Positions 1-6,422 of a stretch of 19,754 bases of DNA are shown in pieces. The position numbers were made by a program, and so were the translations under genes. Within the stretch, counting starts at the first letter, position 1. Each line of letters starts with the position of its first letter. A model generated the notes under the pieces. That model did no database searches. It saw nothing but the letters and a program-made list of their open reading frames with translations, and had not been told where the DNA came from. The DNA comes from AC-32 sp035473395 (GTDB taxonomy: Bacteria > Actinomycetota > Thermoleophilia > Gaiellales > Gaiellaceae): assembly GCA_035473395.1 (NCBI GenBank), contig DATIOF010000058.1, forward strand, positions 1-19,754, in the 5' to 3' direction.

Positions 1-252
1 GGCGATCGCGGCCTCCTCCTCGGCTAGCAGGTCGGCGATCCGGCGCTCCGGCACGGCCGCCTCGTAGCGGTGCGGCCGGTGCTCGAGCAGGTCGCGGACC
101 GTGCGCAGGCCGAGCTTGGCGAGCTTCTTCTCGAGCGCCGGCCCGACGCCCTGGAGCGACGAGACCGCTTGCTCCGCGCGCTCTGGCCTCGGTGTTCCTC
201 GCAGCCGCGGCCAGGCCGCGGGCGGCTCGATTCCTGCGAAGCCTTTCGCCAC
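1..252 (-). CDS. recG: ATP-dependent DNA helicase RecG, N-terminal fragment (partial)
   Basis: Only the first 84 codons are inside the window; the gene runs off the left edge. RecG is a branched-DNA helicase that remodels stalled replication forks and Holliday junctions. The visible part is the start of the wedge-domain region: a helix-hairpin-helix-like segment, LQGVGPALEKKLAKLGLRTV (residues 33-52), followed by DLLEHRPHRYE, which matches the family pattern of GVGP, LGI-T-DLL, P-RYE. The start is GTG at 250-252. No in-frame ATG or GTG lies in the short upstream gap, and a TAGACT hexamer ends 7 nt before this GTG. It follows degV by 22 nt on the same strand. RecG next to FakA/DegV genes is a common neighbourhood in Gram-positive bacteria. 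The helicase motifs are outside the window, so the call rests on the N-terminus and context. Confidence 0.85.
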   Translation of the reverse strand, partial: MAKGFAGIEPPAAWPRLRGTPRPERAEQAVSSLQGVGPALEKKLAKLGLRTVRDLLEHRPHRYEAAVPERRIADLLAEEEAAIA

Positions 253-259
253 GGCGGTC

Positions 260-265
260 AGTCTA
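260..265 (-). promoter_or_regulatory. Putative -10 hexamer TAGACT of leaderless recG promoter
   Basis: TAGACT on the minus strand ends 7 nt before the recG GTG. It sits in the 22-nt gap after the degV stop and does not use the stop codon. No Shine-Dalgarno sequence is present and no convincing -35 box is seen. It follows the window-wide TANNNT-N6-10-start pattern. Confidence 0.5.
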
Positions 266-274
266 GGAAGGGCA

Positions 275-1135
275 TCACCCGTCGTCGTACCAGAAGAACC
301 CGATCGTTCCGGGCCCGGCGTGGGTGCCGACGACCGGGCCGAGAGTCGTGACCACCTCGATCTCGGCGGCGGGCCGCTTGTCGCGCACAAGCTGGCGCAG
401 CGCCTCGGCCCGCTCCGGCGCCTCCGCATGGGCGATCCCGACGCGCAGGCTCGGACGGTCGACCGAGCTCGACTCGAAGACCTTGGCGAACTCGAGGAAC
501 GCCTTGCGGTTCCCGCGCACGCGCTTGACCGGCAGCACTTCGCCGTCCTCTATCGACAGGATCGGCTTGATGTTCAGCAGCTCGCCGGCCCAGGCACGAG
601 CACGGCCGATGCGGCCGCCGCGCGCGAGGAACTCGAGCGTGTCGACGGTGAAGAGCAGGCCGGCCTCGCTGCGGTAGCGCTCGACGAGCGCGTCGACCTC
701 CTCGTCGGTCGTGCCCTGCTCGAGCCGCCGCTGGATCGCGAGCCCGAGCATCGCGATCGCCGCTGACGCGCTCTCGGAGTCGATCGTCCGCACGCGCTCG
801 TCGCCCAGCTCGCGGGCCGCGGCGCGCGCGCTCTCGATCGTGCCCGAGAGCTTCGCCGCGATGTGAATCGAGAGGATCCGCTCGTACGCCGCGAGCTCCT
901 CGTAGGCGGCGAGAAAGTCGCCCGGCGTCGGCTGCGAGGTCGACGGCGTCTCGGAAGCCGTGCGCAGCCGGGCGTAGAACTGCTCCGGCGAGAGCTCGAC
1001 GTAGTCACGGAAGCTCTCGTCGCCGAAGCGCACGTAGAGCGGCACGACCCGCCAGTTGAGAAAGCGCTCCGGCGCCTCGGGGAAGTCGGCGGTCGAGTCG
1101 ACGACGATCGCGGTGTTCTCGGCCGTCAGCTGCAC
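275..1135 (-). CDS. DegV family fatty acid-binding protein (FakB-type)
   Basis: A 286-residue DegV protein, the usual family size. DegV/FakB proteins bind a fatty acid in a deep pocket and present it to the kinase FakA for phosphorylation. Visible signatures are the N-terminal IVVDSTAD (residues 10-17), the TSQPT loop (66-70), LSGTIESA (96-103), the FLARGGRIGRA region and KPIL, with a C-terminal GPGTIGFFW that fits the family end. The frame stays open to 1294, but the extra 53 residues are Arg/Pro-rich shadow of the upstream gene. The GTG at 1133-1135 overlaps the upstream TAG stop by one base (TAGTG), so translation is probably coupled. It lies two genes downstream of fakA, which supports the FakB role. 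The bound lipid cannot be read from sequence. Confidence 0.9.
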   Translation of the reverse strand: MQLTAENTAIVVDSTADFPEAPERFLNWRVVPLYVRFGDESFRDYVELSPEQFYARLRTASETPSTSQPTPGDFLAAYEELAAYERILSIHIAAKLSGTIESARAAARELGDERVRTIDSESASAAIAMLGLAIQRRLEQGTTDEEVDALVERYRSEAGLLFTVDTLEFLARGGRIGRARAWAGELLNIKPILSIEDGEVLPVKRVRGNRKAFLEFAKVFESSSVDRPSLRVGIAHAEAPERAEALRQLVRDKRPAAEIEVVTTLGPVVGTHAGPGTIGFFWYDDG

Positions 1136-1518
1136 TAGGCGGCCTTCGGCCGGGCCGCGTCGTGGATCGCGGCGATGATCGCGTCGAGGCCGTCGTCCTT
1201 GCGCAGGCATCCGACCGCGCCCGCCTCCAGCAACGCGTCGCGCTCGCGGAGGTTGGCGGAGGCGGTCAGGCAGACGACTGCCGCCGCTGGCCAAGCCTCC
1301 TTGACCGCGCGCGTTGCCTGGACGCCGTCGAGCCCCGGGAGCCGGTAGTCCATCAGCACGACGTCCGGCTTCAGCCGCGCGGCAACCTCGGCGGCGTCGC
1401 TGCCGTCGGGGACAGAGGCGACGACCTCCATGTCGGAGCGCAGCCCGAGCAGCAGCTCGAGCGCCTCGCGGAAGACCTTGTTGTCCTCGACGAGGACGAC
1501 CCGGATCGGCTCGCTCAC
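1135..1518 (-). CDS. Stand-alone response-regulator receiver domain protein
   Basis: A 127-residue protein made of a single receiver (REC) domain and nothing else. The acidic pair E11/D12, the phospho-acceptor D57 in VVLMDYRLPGLDG, the switch Thr T85 (CLTAS) and K107 are all present, so phosphorylation should be possible. The sequence is closest in style to NarL/FixJ-type receivers, but the HTH output domain is absent: the stop at 1135-1137 is followed at once by degV. It therefore probably acts by protein-protein contact or as a phosphate-relay element. No histidine kinase is in the window. It starts at GTG 1516-1518, 10 nt after the fakA stop, with a TAGTCT hexamer 7 nt upstream, and overlaps degV by 1 nt. 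The partner is unknown. Confidence 0.88.
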   Translation of the reverse strand: MSEPIRVVLVEDNKVFREALELLLGLRSDMEVVASVPDGSDAAEVAARLKPDVVLMDYRLPGLDGVQATRAVKEAWPAAAVVCLTASANLRERDALLEAGAVGCLRKDDGLDAIIAAIHDAARPKAA

Positions 1519-1525
1519 GCTGTCG

Positions 1526-1531
1526 AGACTA
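1526..1531 (-). promoter_or_regulatory. Putative -10 hexamer TAGTCT of leaderless receiver-gene promoter
   Basis: TAGTCT on the minus strand ends 7 nt before the GTG of the receiver gene. Its first three bases are the fakA stop codon, which weakens the case slightly. No Shine-Dalgarno sequence is visible. Confidence 0.4.
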
Positions 1532-3097
1532 CTCAGCGGAGAGGAGCAGCGGGTAGTGGGGCTGCCCGCCGTCGTGCACGTCCAGCTCGAGCTCGGGATG
1601 CTGTTTGGCGAGCTCGTCGAGCAAGCCGTTCAGCGACGGGGCGCCCTCACCGCGCAGGAGCGTGAGCACGTCGCGCGGCTCGGACAGCAGGCGGTCGATC
1701 AGCGCGCGCGCCACCTCGTCCAGGCCGGGGCCGGCCACGATTGCCTTGCCGTCCAGCAGACCCAGGAACTCGCCCTCGCGCACCGAGACACCGTCGGCCG
1801 TGGCGTCGCGCGAGGCGACCGCGATCTCGCCGGTGACGACCCCGGCCAGCGCCTCGCGCATCGCGTCGGCGTTCTCCTCGGCCGAGCGCTCGCCGAGGAA
1901 GGCGACGAGCGCCGCGAGACCGGCAGGGATCGACTCGGTCGGCACGACCTGCACCGGCTTGCCCGCCACTCGCGCCGCCTGCTCGGCCGTCAGGACGACA
2001 TTCGGATTGTTCGGCAGCAGCACGACCTCGTCCGCGGCGGTCGTGTCGACGGCCGCGAGCAGGTCGGCCGTGGACGGGTTCATCGTCTGACCGCCCTCGA
2101 CGATTCGCTGCGCGCCGAGGTCCTCGAACAGGCGCCGGTTGCCGTCACCGGCGACCACGGCGACGACGGCCGAGCGCGACGCGCCGCCCGGCAGCGCCGC
2201 CAGTAGCCGCTCCTCGCGCTCCTCGGTCTGGCGGTGCATGTCGTTGATCTCGACGCCCTCGATCGTCCCCGCGCGCGTGCCGAGCGAGAGCGCCGCGCCC
2301 GGGTCGTCGGTGTGGACGTGCACCTTCAGCGCCGACGGGTCGCCGACGACGAGCAGGGAGTCGCCGAGCCGCTCGAACTCTGGCTCCAGCGCCTCCGCGT
2401 CGAGCGCGTCGCCCTCGACCACGAAGGTCGTGCAGTAGCGGTAGCGCGAGGGCTCCTGGTGCACCGCCTCGAGCGAGAGCCTGGGCGCCGCCGCGGCCGG
2501 AGCAATGGGCTCCTTGCCGGCAGCGGCTGCGGCAAGACCGCGGACGAGCTCGACCAGGCCCGCTCCGCCGGCGTCCACTACGCCCGCCTCACGGAGCACT
2601 TCGAGCTGCTCGGGCGTGCGGGCGACGGCCTCGTCGCCGCGCTCGACCAGCAGCGCGAGCAGATCGACCTTCTCCAGCGGCGGCGCTGCCTCTGCTGCCT
2701 CGGCGAGCTCACGAATGACCGTCAGCATCGTCCCTTCCACGGGCTTGCGAACCGCCGCATACGCCTCGTCGCTCGCCCCGCGGAAGGCACGGGCGAGGTC
2801 GTCGGACTCGGCCAGCGCGTCTGCCGCGCCGCGGACGATCTGCGAGAGGATCACCCCCGAGTTGCCGCGGGCGGACATCAGCGCAGCGCGCGTCGCCTCG
2901 TGCGCCAGCGCTTGCCGGTCGGTCGCGGTCGAGGCGTCGAGCGCCTCGACCACCCCGCGCGCCGTCAGCGTCAGGTTCGTGCCCGTGTCCCCGTCGGGAA
3001 CGGGGTAGACGTTCAGGTCGTCGATGCGCTCGCGACTCTGCCCGAGCGCGGCGAGCGCCCCGTGGGCGAGGCGGCGCAGAGTCTCGAGCTCGCTCAC
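1529..3097 (-). CDS. fakA: Fatty acid kinase FakA (DAK2/DhaL domain protein)
   Basis: A 522-residue protein of typical FakA length. FakA phosphorylates fatty acids held by a DegV/FakB protein, giving acyl-phosphate for phospholipid synthesis. The N-terminal DhaL-like ATP-binding domain shows NVYPVPDGDTGTN (29-41), SARGNSGVILSQ, GTMLTV and DAGGAGL. The middle domain has KVHVHTDDPG and ends near EIND-H. The C-terminal domain carries GGQTMNPST, LLPNNPNV and a final GGQPHYPLL, as in characterised FakA proteins. It starts at GTG 3095-3097, overlapping the asp23 stop as GTGA. Downstream are the receiver gene and the DegV gene, so kinase and probable lipid carrier are in one cluster. Older annotations call this family dihydroxyacetone kinase-like; the three-domain layout favours FakA. 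Confidence 0.92.
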   Translation of the reverse strand: MSELETLRRLAHGALAALGQSRERIDDLNVYPVPDGDTGTNLTLTARGVVEALDASTATDRQALAHEATRAALMSARGNSGVILSQIVRGAADALAESDDLARAFRGASDEAYAAVRKPVEGTMLTVIRELAEAAEAAPPLEKVDLLALLVERGDEAVARTPEQLEVLREAGVVDAGGAGLVELVRGLAAAAAGKEPIAPAAAAPRLSLEAVHQEPSRYRYCTTFVVEGDALDAEALEPEFERLGDSLLVVGDPSALKVHVHTDDPGAALSLGTRAGTIEGVEINDMHRQTEEREERLLAALPGGASRSAVVAVVAGDGNRRLFEDLGAQRIVEGGQTMNPSTADLLAAVDTTAADEVVLLPNNPNVVLTAEQAARVAGKPVQVVPTESIPAGLAALVAFLGERSAEENADAMREALAGVVTGEIAVASRDATADGVSVREGEFLGLLDGKAIVAGPGLDEVARALIDRLLSEPRDVLTLLRGEGAPSLNGLLDELAKQHPELELDVHDGGQPHYPLLLSAE

Positions 3098-3468
3098 GCG
3101 GTTCGCTTCACGTTCTGGATGTGCACGTCGACCGACGCGACGCGCAGCCCGGTCAGCCGCTCGACCTCATAGCCGACCTGCGAGCGCACGGTCGCGGCCA
3201 CCTCGGCCAGGTTGAGCCCGTAGGCGATCACGACGTAGAGCTCGAGCGCGACCGCCCCGTCGACGTTGCGGACGACGATCCCGCGCAGCGGCTTCCCCTT
3301 AGGGAGCAGGCGTGTGACCCGCTTCCGCGCAGGCACCGGCGCGCGCAGCGACATGCCGACCACGCCGTAACACTCAGCGGCGACACGGCCGACGATCTGC
3401 GCGATCGCCTGGGGCGCGATCGAAATCCGCCCGAGCTCGGAGGGAATGGTGAGCGCCGTCTCCGCCAT
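3094..3468 (-). CDS. Asp23/Gls24 family envelope stress protein
   Basis: A 124-residue protein of the Asp23/Gls24 (DUF322) family. Family hallmarks are ISIAPQAIAQIVGRVAAECYG at the N-terminus (a short stretch of residues about 15-35), VRNVDGAVALELYVVIAYG in the middle, and the amphipathic segment with VRSQVGYEVERLTGL followed by SVDVHIQNV at the end. Members are linked to cell-envelope homeostasis and usually sit just upstream of fakA, as here (GTGA overlap). No membrane segment is predicted by eye. It is the only non-overlapping start in the window without a TANNNT hexamer at the expected distance; the 40-nt gap from rpmB instead holds a 6-bp hairpin. Exact function unknown. Confidence 0.88.
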   Translation of the reverse strand: MAETALTIPSELGRISIAPQAIAQIVGRVAAECYGVVGMSLRAPVPARKRVTRLLPKGKPLRGIVVRNVDGAVALELYVVIAYGLNLAEVAATVRSQVGYEVERLTGLRVASVDVHIQNVKRTA

Positions 3469-3483
3469 CCGTCGTTAGACGAG

Positions 3484-3500
3484 CCTCCGCCGCCCGGAGG
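3484..3500. repeat. Short perfect inverted repeat in the rpmB-asp23 gap
   Basis: CCTCCG, a 5-nt loop, then CGGAGG form a perfect 6-bp all-GC-rich stem in the 40-nt gap between rpmB and asp23. No T-run follows it in the direction of transcription, so it does not look like an intrinsic terminator. It could be a processing or attenuation hairpin, or chance in GC-rich DNA. Confidence 0.3.
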
Positions 3501-3508
3501 TTGCGGGC

Positions 3509-3700
3509 TCAGACGGCCTTCTGAACCTTGTTGCCCTTGAGGCAGCGCGTGCAGACGTACGCGCGGGTCGCCTTGCCGTGGAGCAAGACGCGCACACGCT
3601 GGAGGTTGGGATTGAAGCGCCGCTTCGTGGCCACCATGGAGTGGCTCCGGTTGTTGCCGAAACCGGGCTTCTTCCCGCAGATCGCGCAGACCTTGGACAT
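3509..3700 (-). CDS. rpmB: 50S ribosomal protein L28
   Basis: A 63-residue L28, normal bacterial length. The N-terminal half shows CAICGKKPGFGNNRSHSM and the RRFNPNLQ segment typical of L28. Two CxxC pairs, C5/C8 and C50/C53, make this the zinc-binding (C+) form. The protein binds 23S rRNA in the large subunit. It starts at ATG 3698-3700, 16 nt after the ribH stop. The bases just upstream read CTCCTCCG on the coding strand, the complement of a Shine-Dalgarno rather than one, while a TAGACT hexamer ends 9 nt before the ATG. In many Firmicutes rpmB is divergent from asp23; here both are on the same strand. Confidence 0.95.
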   Translation of the reverse strand: MSKVCAICGKKPGFGNNRSHSMVATKRRFNPNLQRVRVLLHGKATRAYVCTRCLKGNKVQKAV

Positions 3701-3709
3701 CGGCGGAGG

Positions 3710-3715
3710 AGTCTA
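3710..3715 (-). promoter_or_regulatory. Putative -10 hexamer TAGACT of rpmB promoter
   Basis: TAGACT on the minus strand ends 9 nt before the rpmB ATG, in the 16-nt gap after the ribH stop (3717-3719) and separate from that stop codon. It would give rpmB its own near-leaderless promoter inside the run of genes. Confidence 0.45.
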
Positions 3716-3716
3716 G

Positions 3717-4436
3717 CTACTGCTGCACGGCGCCCGCAGCTGCGCGCAACTGGGAGAAGACGTCCGCCATCTCGAGTGCCGTGCGGACCGCCTCGGGCGC
3801 CTTGTCGAGCCGGGCGCGGGCCTGCTCCTCGTTCTCGACCGTGAGCACGCCGAAGGCGACCGGCACGCCGGTCTCGAGGCCCGCTAGCTGCAGCCCGCTC
3901 GCCGCCTCGCTCGCCACGTACTCGAAATGCGGCGTCTCGCCGCGGATCACCGCGCCGAGCGCGACGATGCAGGAGTAGCGGCGCGTCTTGGCCAGCGCCA
4001 TCGCGGCCAGCGGCAGCTCGAACGCGCCGGGGACCGGAATCACCGTAACCGCCTCGCGGCCCACGCCGAGCCGTTCGAGCTCGTCGAGGGCGCGGCGCAG
4101 GAGCTCGCCGGTCAGCTCGCCGTTGAAGCGGGCGACAACGATCCCGACCGCGCGCCGGTTGCCGGTCGGCTCGCCCTCGATCACGCCGTAGCCGTCGGGG
4201 ATCTGCAGCTCGCCGCCGGCGTGCTCGGGGCCGCGCAGCCGCGGGAGCTCGTCTTCCTCGGCGGGGACGTCCTCCGCTTCCTCGGGCTCCGCGGGCGCGG
4301 GCTCTTCGTCCGCCTCCGGCTCCGGCTCGGGCTCTGGCTCGGGCTCGGCGTCCGGGCCCTCCCAGACGTCCTCGCGCCGCTCCTCCTCCGGCTCCTCGTT
4401 CAGGCCGAGCCGGGGCTGATCGAGGCCGTCGCTCAC
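3717..4436 (-). CDS. ribH: 6,7-dimethyl-8-ribityllumazine synthase with long acidic N-terminal extension
   Basis: Lumazine synthase condenses 5-amino-6-ribitylaminouracil with 3,4-dihydroxy-2-butanone 4-phosphate, the penultimate step of riboflavin synthesis. The catalytic core is residues about 88-239: VARFN (101-105), PVPGAFELP (135-142 region), and RGETPHFEYV (165-174), with H170 the probable catalytic His. The family is usually about 155 residues; this one is 239 because of a low-complexity, strongly acidic N-terminus of about 85 residues with five Glu-Pro repeats at 31-40. The start GTG 4434-4436 overlaps the ribBA stop (GTGA), and a GGAG motif sits 5 nt upstream, the only plausible Shine-Dalgarno noticed here. 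The frame is open further upstream, but that part shadows ribBA. A later internal start cannot be excluded. Confidence 0.9.
   Translation of the reverse strand: MSDGLDQPRLGLNEEPEEERREDVWEGPDAEPEPEPEPEPEADEEPAPAEPEEAEDVPAEEDELPRLRGPEHAGGELQIPDGYGVIEGEPTGNRRAVGIVVARFNGELTGELLRRALDELERLGVGREAVTVIPVPGAFELPLAAMALAKTRRYSCIVALGAVIRGETPHFEYVASEAASGLQLAGLETGVPVAFGVLTVENEEQARARLDKAPEAVRTALEMADVFSQLRAAAGAVQQ
4317..4346 (-). repeat. Hexanucleotide (GAG-CCN) repeat encoding five Glu-Pro units
   Basis: Ten consecutive codons of ribH alternate Glu and Pro, encoded by five near-identical GAGCCN hexamers. It lies inside the acidic extension of ribH. Tandem hexamers of this kind can change copy number without breaking the frame. 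Confidence 0.8.
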
Positions 4437-5683
4437 GAGCTCTCCGGGTCGAAGCGCAGGTCCTGGTGGTGCAGCCGGTGCCCGAGCTTGTCGCGCTTCG
4501 CGGCGAGGTAACGGCGGTTCTCGGCGTTCGGTGGCACCTCGATCGGCACCTGCTCGACCACCGTCAGCCCGAAGCCCTCGAGCCCGCTGATCTTCTTCGG
4601 GTTGTTCGTCAGGATCCGGATCGTCGAGAGCCCCAGGTCGGCGAGGATCTGGTTGCCGATCCCCCACTCGCGCGCGTCGGCTGCAAAGCCGAGCTCGAGG
4701 TTGGCCTCGACCGTGTCGAGCCCCTGCTCCTGCAGCTCGTAGGCGCGCAGCTTGCTGAGCAGGCCGATCCCGCGGCCCTCCTGCGCCATGTAGAGCAGCA
4801 CGCCGCGATCCTCGGCCGCGATCTGACGCAGCGCGTGGTCGAGCTGCTCGCCGCAGTCGCAGCGCAACGAATGGAAGACGTCGCCGGTCAGGCACTCCGA
4901 GTGCACGCGGACGAGCACGTCGGCTACGCCCTCGACGTCGCCCTTGACCAGCGCGAGGTGGTGCTTGCCGGTCAGCTTCTCGCAGAAGGCGACGGCGGTG
5001 AACTCGCCGTAGGCGGTGGGCAGACGCACCGAGGTCGTCCGCTCGACGAGCTTCTCGTGCCGGCGGCGGTACTCGATCAGGTCGGCGACGGTGACGAGCT
5101 TCAGCCCGTGTTCCTCGCAGTACGGGATCAGGTCCCGCACGCGCGCCATCGTCCCGTCCTCGTTCATCACCTCACAGACGACGCCGGCTGGGTTCAGGCC
5201 CGCGAGCCGGGCGAGGTCGACGGCGGCCTCGGTCTGCCCACCTCGCCGGAGCACGCCGCCCGCGCGCGCCCGCAGCGGAAAGACGTGACCAGGCTGAACG
5301 AGGTCGCCGGGGCCCTTGCTCGGGTCGATCGCGACCTGGATCGTGCGGGACCGGTCCTGCGCGGAGATGCCGGTGGAGATCCCCTCGCGCGCCTCGACCG
5401 AGACCGTGAACGCCGTTCCGAACGGCGTCTCGTTGCGCTCGGCCATCGGCTGGAGCCGCAGCTCGTCGCAGCGCTCCTCGGTCAGGCAGAGGCAGATCAG
5501 CCCGCGGCCGTGGGTGGCCATGAAGTTGATCGCCTCCGGCGTGGCGAACTGCGCCGCGATCGTCAGGTCGCCCTCGTTCTCGCGGTCGGCCGCGTCGACG
5601 ACGACCACGAACCTGCCGTGGCGAATGTCGTCGATCGCCTCCTCGACGGTGGCGAAGGCGGTGGCGTGCTCGGTGGAGTCCAT
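4433..5683 (-). CDS. ribBA: Bifunctional 3,4-DHBP synthase / GTP cyclohydrolase II (RibBA)
   Basis: A 416-residue fusion. The N-terminal RibB domain (about 8-205) makes 3,4-dihydroxy-2-butanone 4-phosphate from ribulose 5-phosphate; it shows DRENEGDL (33-40), ATHGRGLIC and the THGR region, GISTGISAQDR and PGHVFPLRA. The C-terminal RibA domain (about 215-400) opens GTP to the pyrimidine precursor; it has the zinc ligands C264, C275 and C277 in SECLTGDVFHSLRCDCG, then MAQEGRGIGL and the LTNNPKK motif. One oddity: the usual GGHTEA of RibB reads GGQTEA here, with Q150 in place of the conserved His described as a metal ligand. ATG at 5681-5683 follows ribE by 17 nt, and TACGAT ends 7 nt upstream of it. 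The stop overlaps the ribH start. Confidence 0.95.
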   Translation of the reverse strand: MDSTEHATAFATVEEAIDDIRHGRFVVVVDAADRENEGDLTIAAQFATPEAINFMATHGRGLICLCLTEERCDELRLQPMAERNETPFGTAFTVSVEAREGISTGISAQDRSRTIQVAIDPSKGPGDLVQPGHVFPLRARAGGVLRRGGQTEAAVDLARLAGLNPAGVVCEVMNEDGTMARVRDLIPYCEEHGLKLVTVADLIEYRRRHEKLVERTTSVRLPTAYGEFTAVAFCEKLTGKHHLALVKGDVEGVADVLVRVHSECLTGDVFHSLRCDCGEQLDHALRQIAAEDRGVLLYMAQEGRGIGLLSKLRAYELQEQGLDTVEANLELGFAADAREWGIGNQILADLGLSTIRILTNNPKKISGLEGFGLTVVEQVPIEVPPNAENRRYLAAKRDKLGHRLHHQDLRFDPESS

Positions 5684-5690
5684 CGCGCGG

Positions 5691-5696
5691 ATCGTA
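5691..5696 (-). promoter_or_regulatory. Putative -10 hexamer TACGAT of leaderless ribBA promoter
   Basis: TACGAT on the minus strand ends 7 nt before the ribBA ATG, within the 17-nt gap after ribE. It matches the -10 consensus at four of six positions. There is no Shine-Dalgarno and no clear -35. Confidence 0.5.
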
Positions 5697-5700
5697 TCCC

Positions 5701-6285
5701 TCAGGCCGAGGCGAGCCGCGCGGCGTACTTCGCGAGCAGATCGACCTCGACGTTGACCTCGTCGCCGGGGTCGAGCCCGCCGAGGGTCGTGTGCTCGAGG
5801 GTGAACGGGACGAGCGCGAGCTCGACACCGTCGTCGTGGAGGGCGGCGATCGTCAGCGAGACGCCGTCGACCGCGATCGAGCCCTTCTCTACGCAGTAGC
5901 GGTGGAGCTCGGCCGAGAGCTCCAGGCGCAGACGCGCGCCCTGGCCGTCCGGCTCGAGGGAGGCGACCTGCGCGCGGCCGTCGACGTGGCCCTGGACGAA
6001 GTGGCCGCCGAGCGGCTCGCCCGCGCGCAGCGCCGGCTCGAGGTTCACCTCGGCCCCTGGCTCGAGCGCGCCGAGAGTCGTGCGCGCGATCGTCTCCGGG
6101 ACGGCATCGAACTCAAGCGCGTCGCCGTCGGCCGTGGTGACGGTGAGGCAGCAGCCGCTGACGGAGATCGAGTCACCGGGAGCCGCCTGTGCGGTCTCGG
6201 CGGCGCTGATTCGCAGGCGCACACCGCCGCCATTCCGTTCGGCGGAGACGACGCGGCCGCGCTCGCGGACGATCCCGGTGAACAC
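5701..6285 (-). CDS. ribE: Riboflavin synthase, alpha chain
   Basis: A 194-residue protein that dismutates two molecules of 6,7-dimethyl-8-ribityllumazine to riboflavin plus 5-amino-6-ribitylaminouracil. It begins with the diagnostic MFTGIV and contains two tandem lumazine-binding barrels, about residues 1-97 and 98-190. Each has a matched motif: SISVSGCCLTV (39-49) in the first and SIAVDGVSLTI (136-146) in the second, plus GHFVQGHVDG at the junction (94-103). The start is GTG 6283-6285, with TAGGCT ending 7 nt upstream. A 137-nt gap separates it from ribD, the longest gap in the window, so it probably begins a transcription unit with ribBA and ribH. Some genomes use the symbol ribC for this enzyme. 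Confidence 0.95.
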   Translation of the reverse strand: MFTGIVRERGRVVSAERNGGGVRLRISAAETAQAAPGDSISVSGCCLTVTTADGDALEFDAVPETIARTTLGALEPGAEVNLEPALRAGEPLGGHFVQGHVDGRAQVASLEPDGQGARLRLELSAELHRYCVEKGSIAVDGVSLTIAALHDDGVELALVPFTLEHTTLGGLDPGDEVNVEVDLLAKYAARLASA

Positions 6286-6422
6286 GCTTCGAAGCCTAGC
6301 CCGGTCCCTCTGGATGCCCCGTCACGCTCTCGGCACAAAGCGGCACAGACACGTGCGCCGCTCCCGGATACGCTCGCATCGGGGAGGAGGCCGGGCGAAC
6401 CGTAGTACGGGAACCGCGCGGA
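6286..6422 (-). other. 137-nt intergenic region upstream of ribE
   Basis: Largest non-coding gap in the window. I looked for the FMN riboswitch (RFN element) and do not find its conserved blocks. What can be seen, read in the direction of ribE: an 11-bp palindrome CCGTACTACGG (6400-6410), a bulged GC hairpin near the middle (GCGGC pairing with GCCGC) followed by only three T residues, and the TAGGCT hexamer next to the start. It may be a promoter region or weak attenuator. Confidence 0.4.
6293..6298 (-). promoter_or_regulatory. Putative -10 hexamer TAGGCT of leaderless ribE promoter
   Basis: TAGGCT on the minus strand ends 7 nt before the ribE GTG. It is at the end of the 137-nt gap and far from any stop codon. 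No Shine-Dalgarno is present. Confidence 0.5.

Noticed and set aside
3484..3500. Intrinsic terminator after rpmB
   Set aside because: The hairpin is perfect but only 6 bp, with no T-run after it, and co-directional genes continue downstream.
4437..4895. Upstream extension of the ribH frame into ribBA
   Set aside because: Arg/Pro-rich read-through overlapping the zinc-binding part of RibBA; the GTGA overlap and GGAG motif give a natural ribH start at 4436.
4466..5899. Long plus-strand open frame opposite ribBA and ribE
   Set aside because: Antisense to well-conserved riboflavin genes; composition is that of a GC-rich shadow frame (Asp/Arg/Val/Leu) with no motif.
6286..6422. FMN riboswitch upstream of ribE
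   Set aside because: The conserved RFN blocks (for example the CCCCACCGGCGGT-like and AGCCCGCGA-like segments) are absent on either strand.
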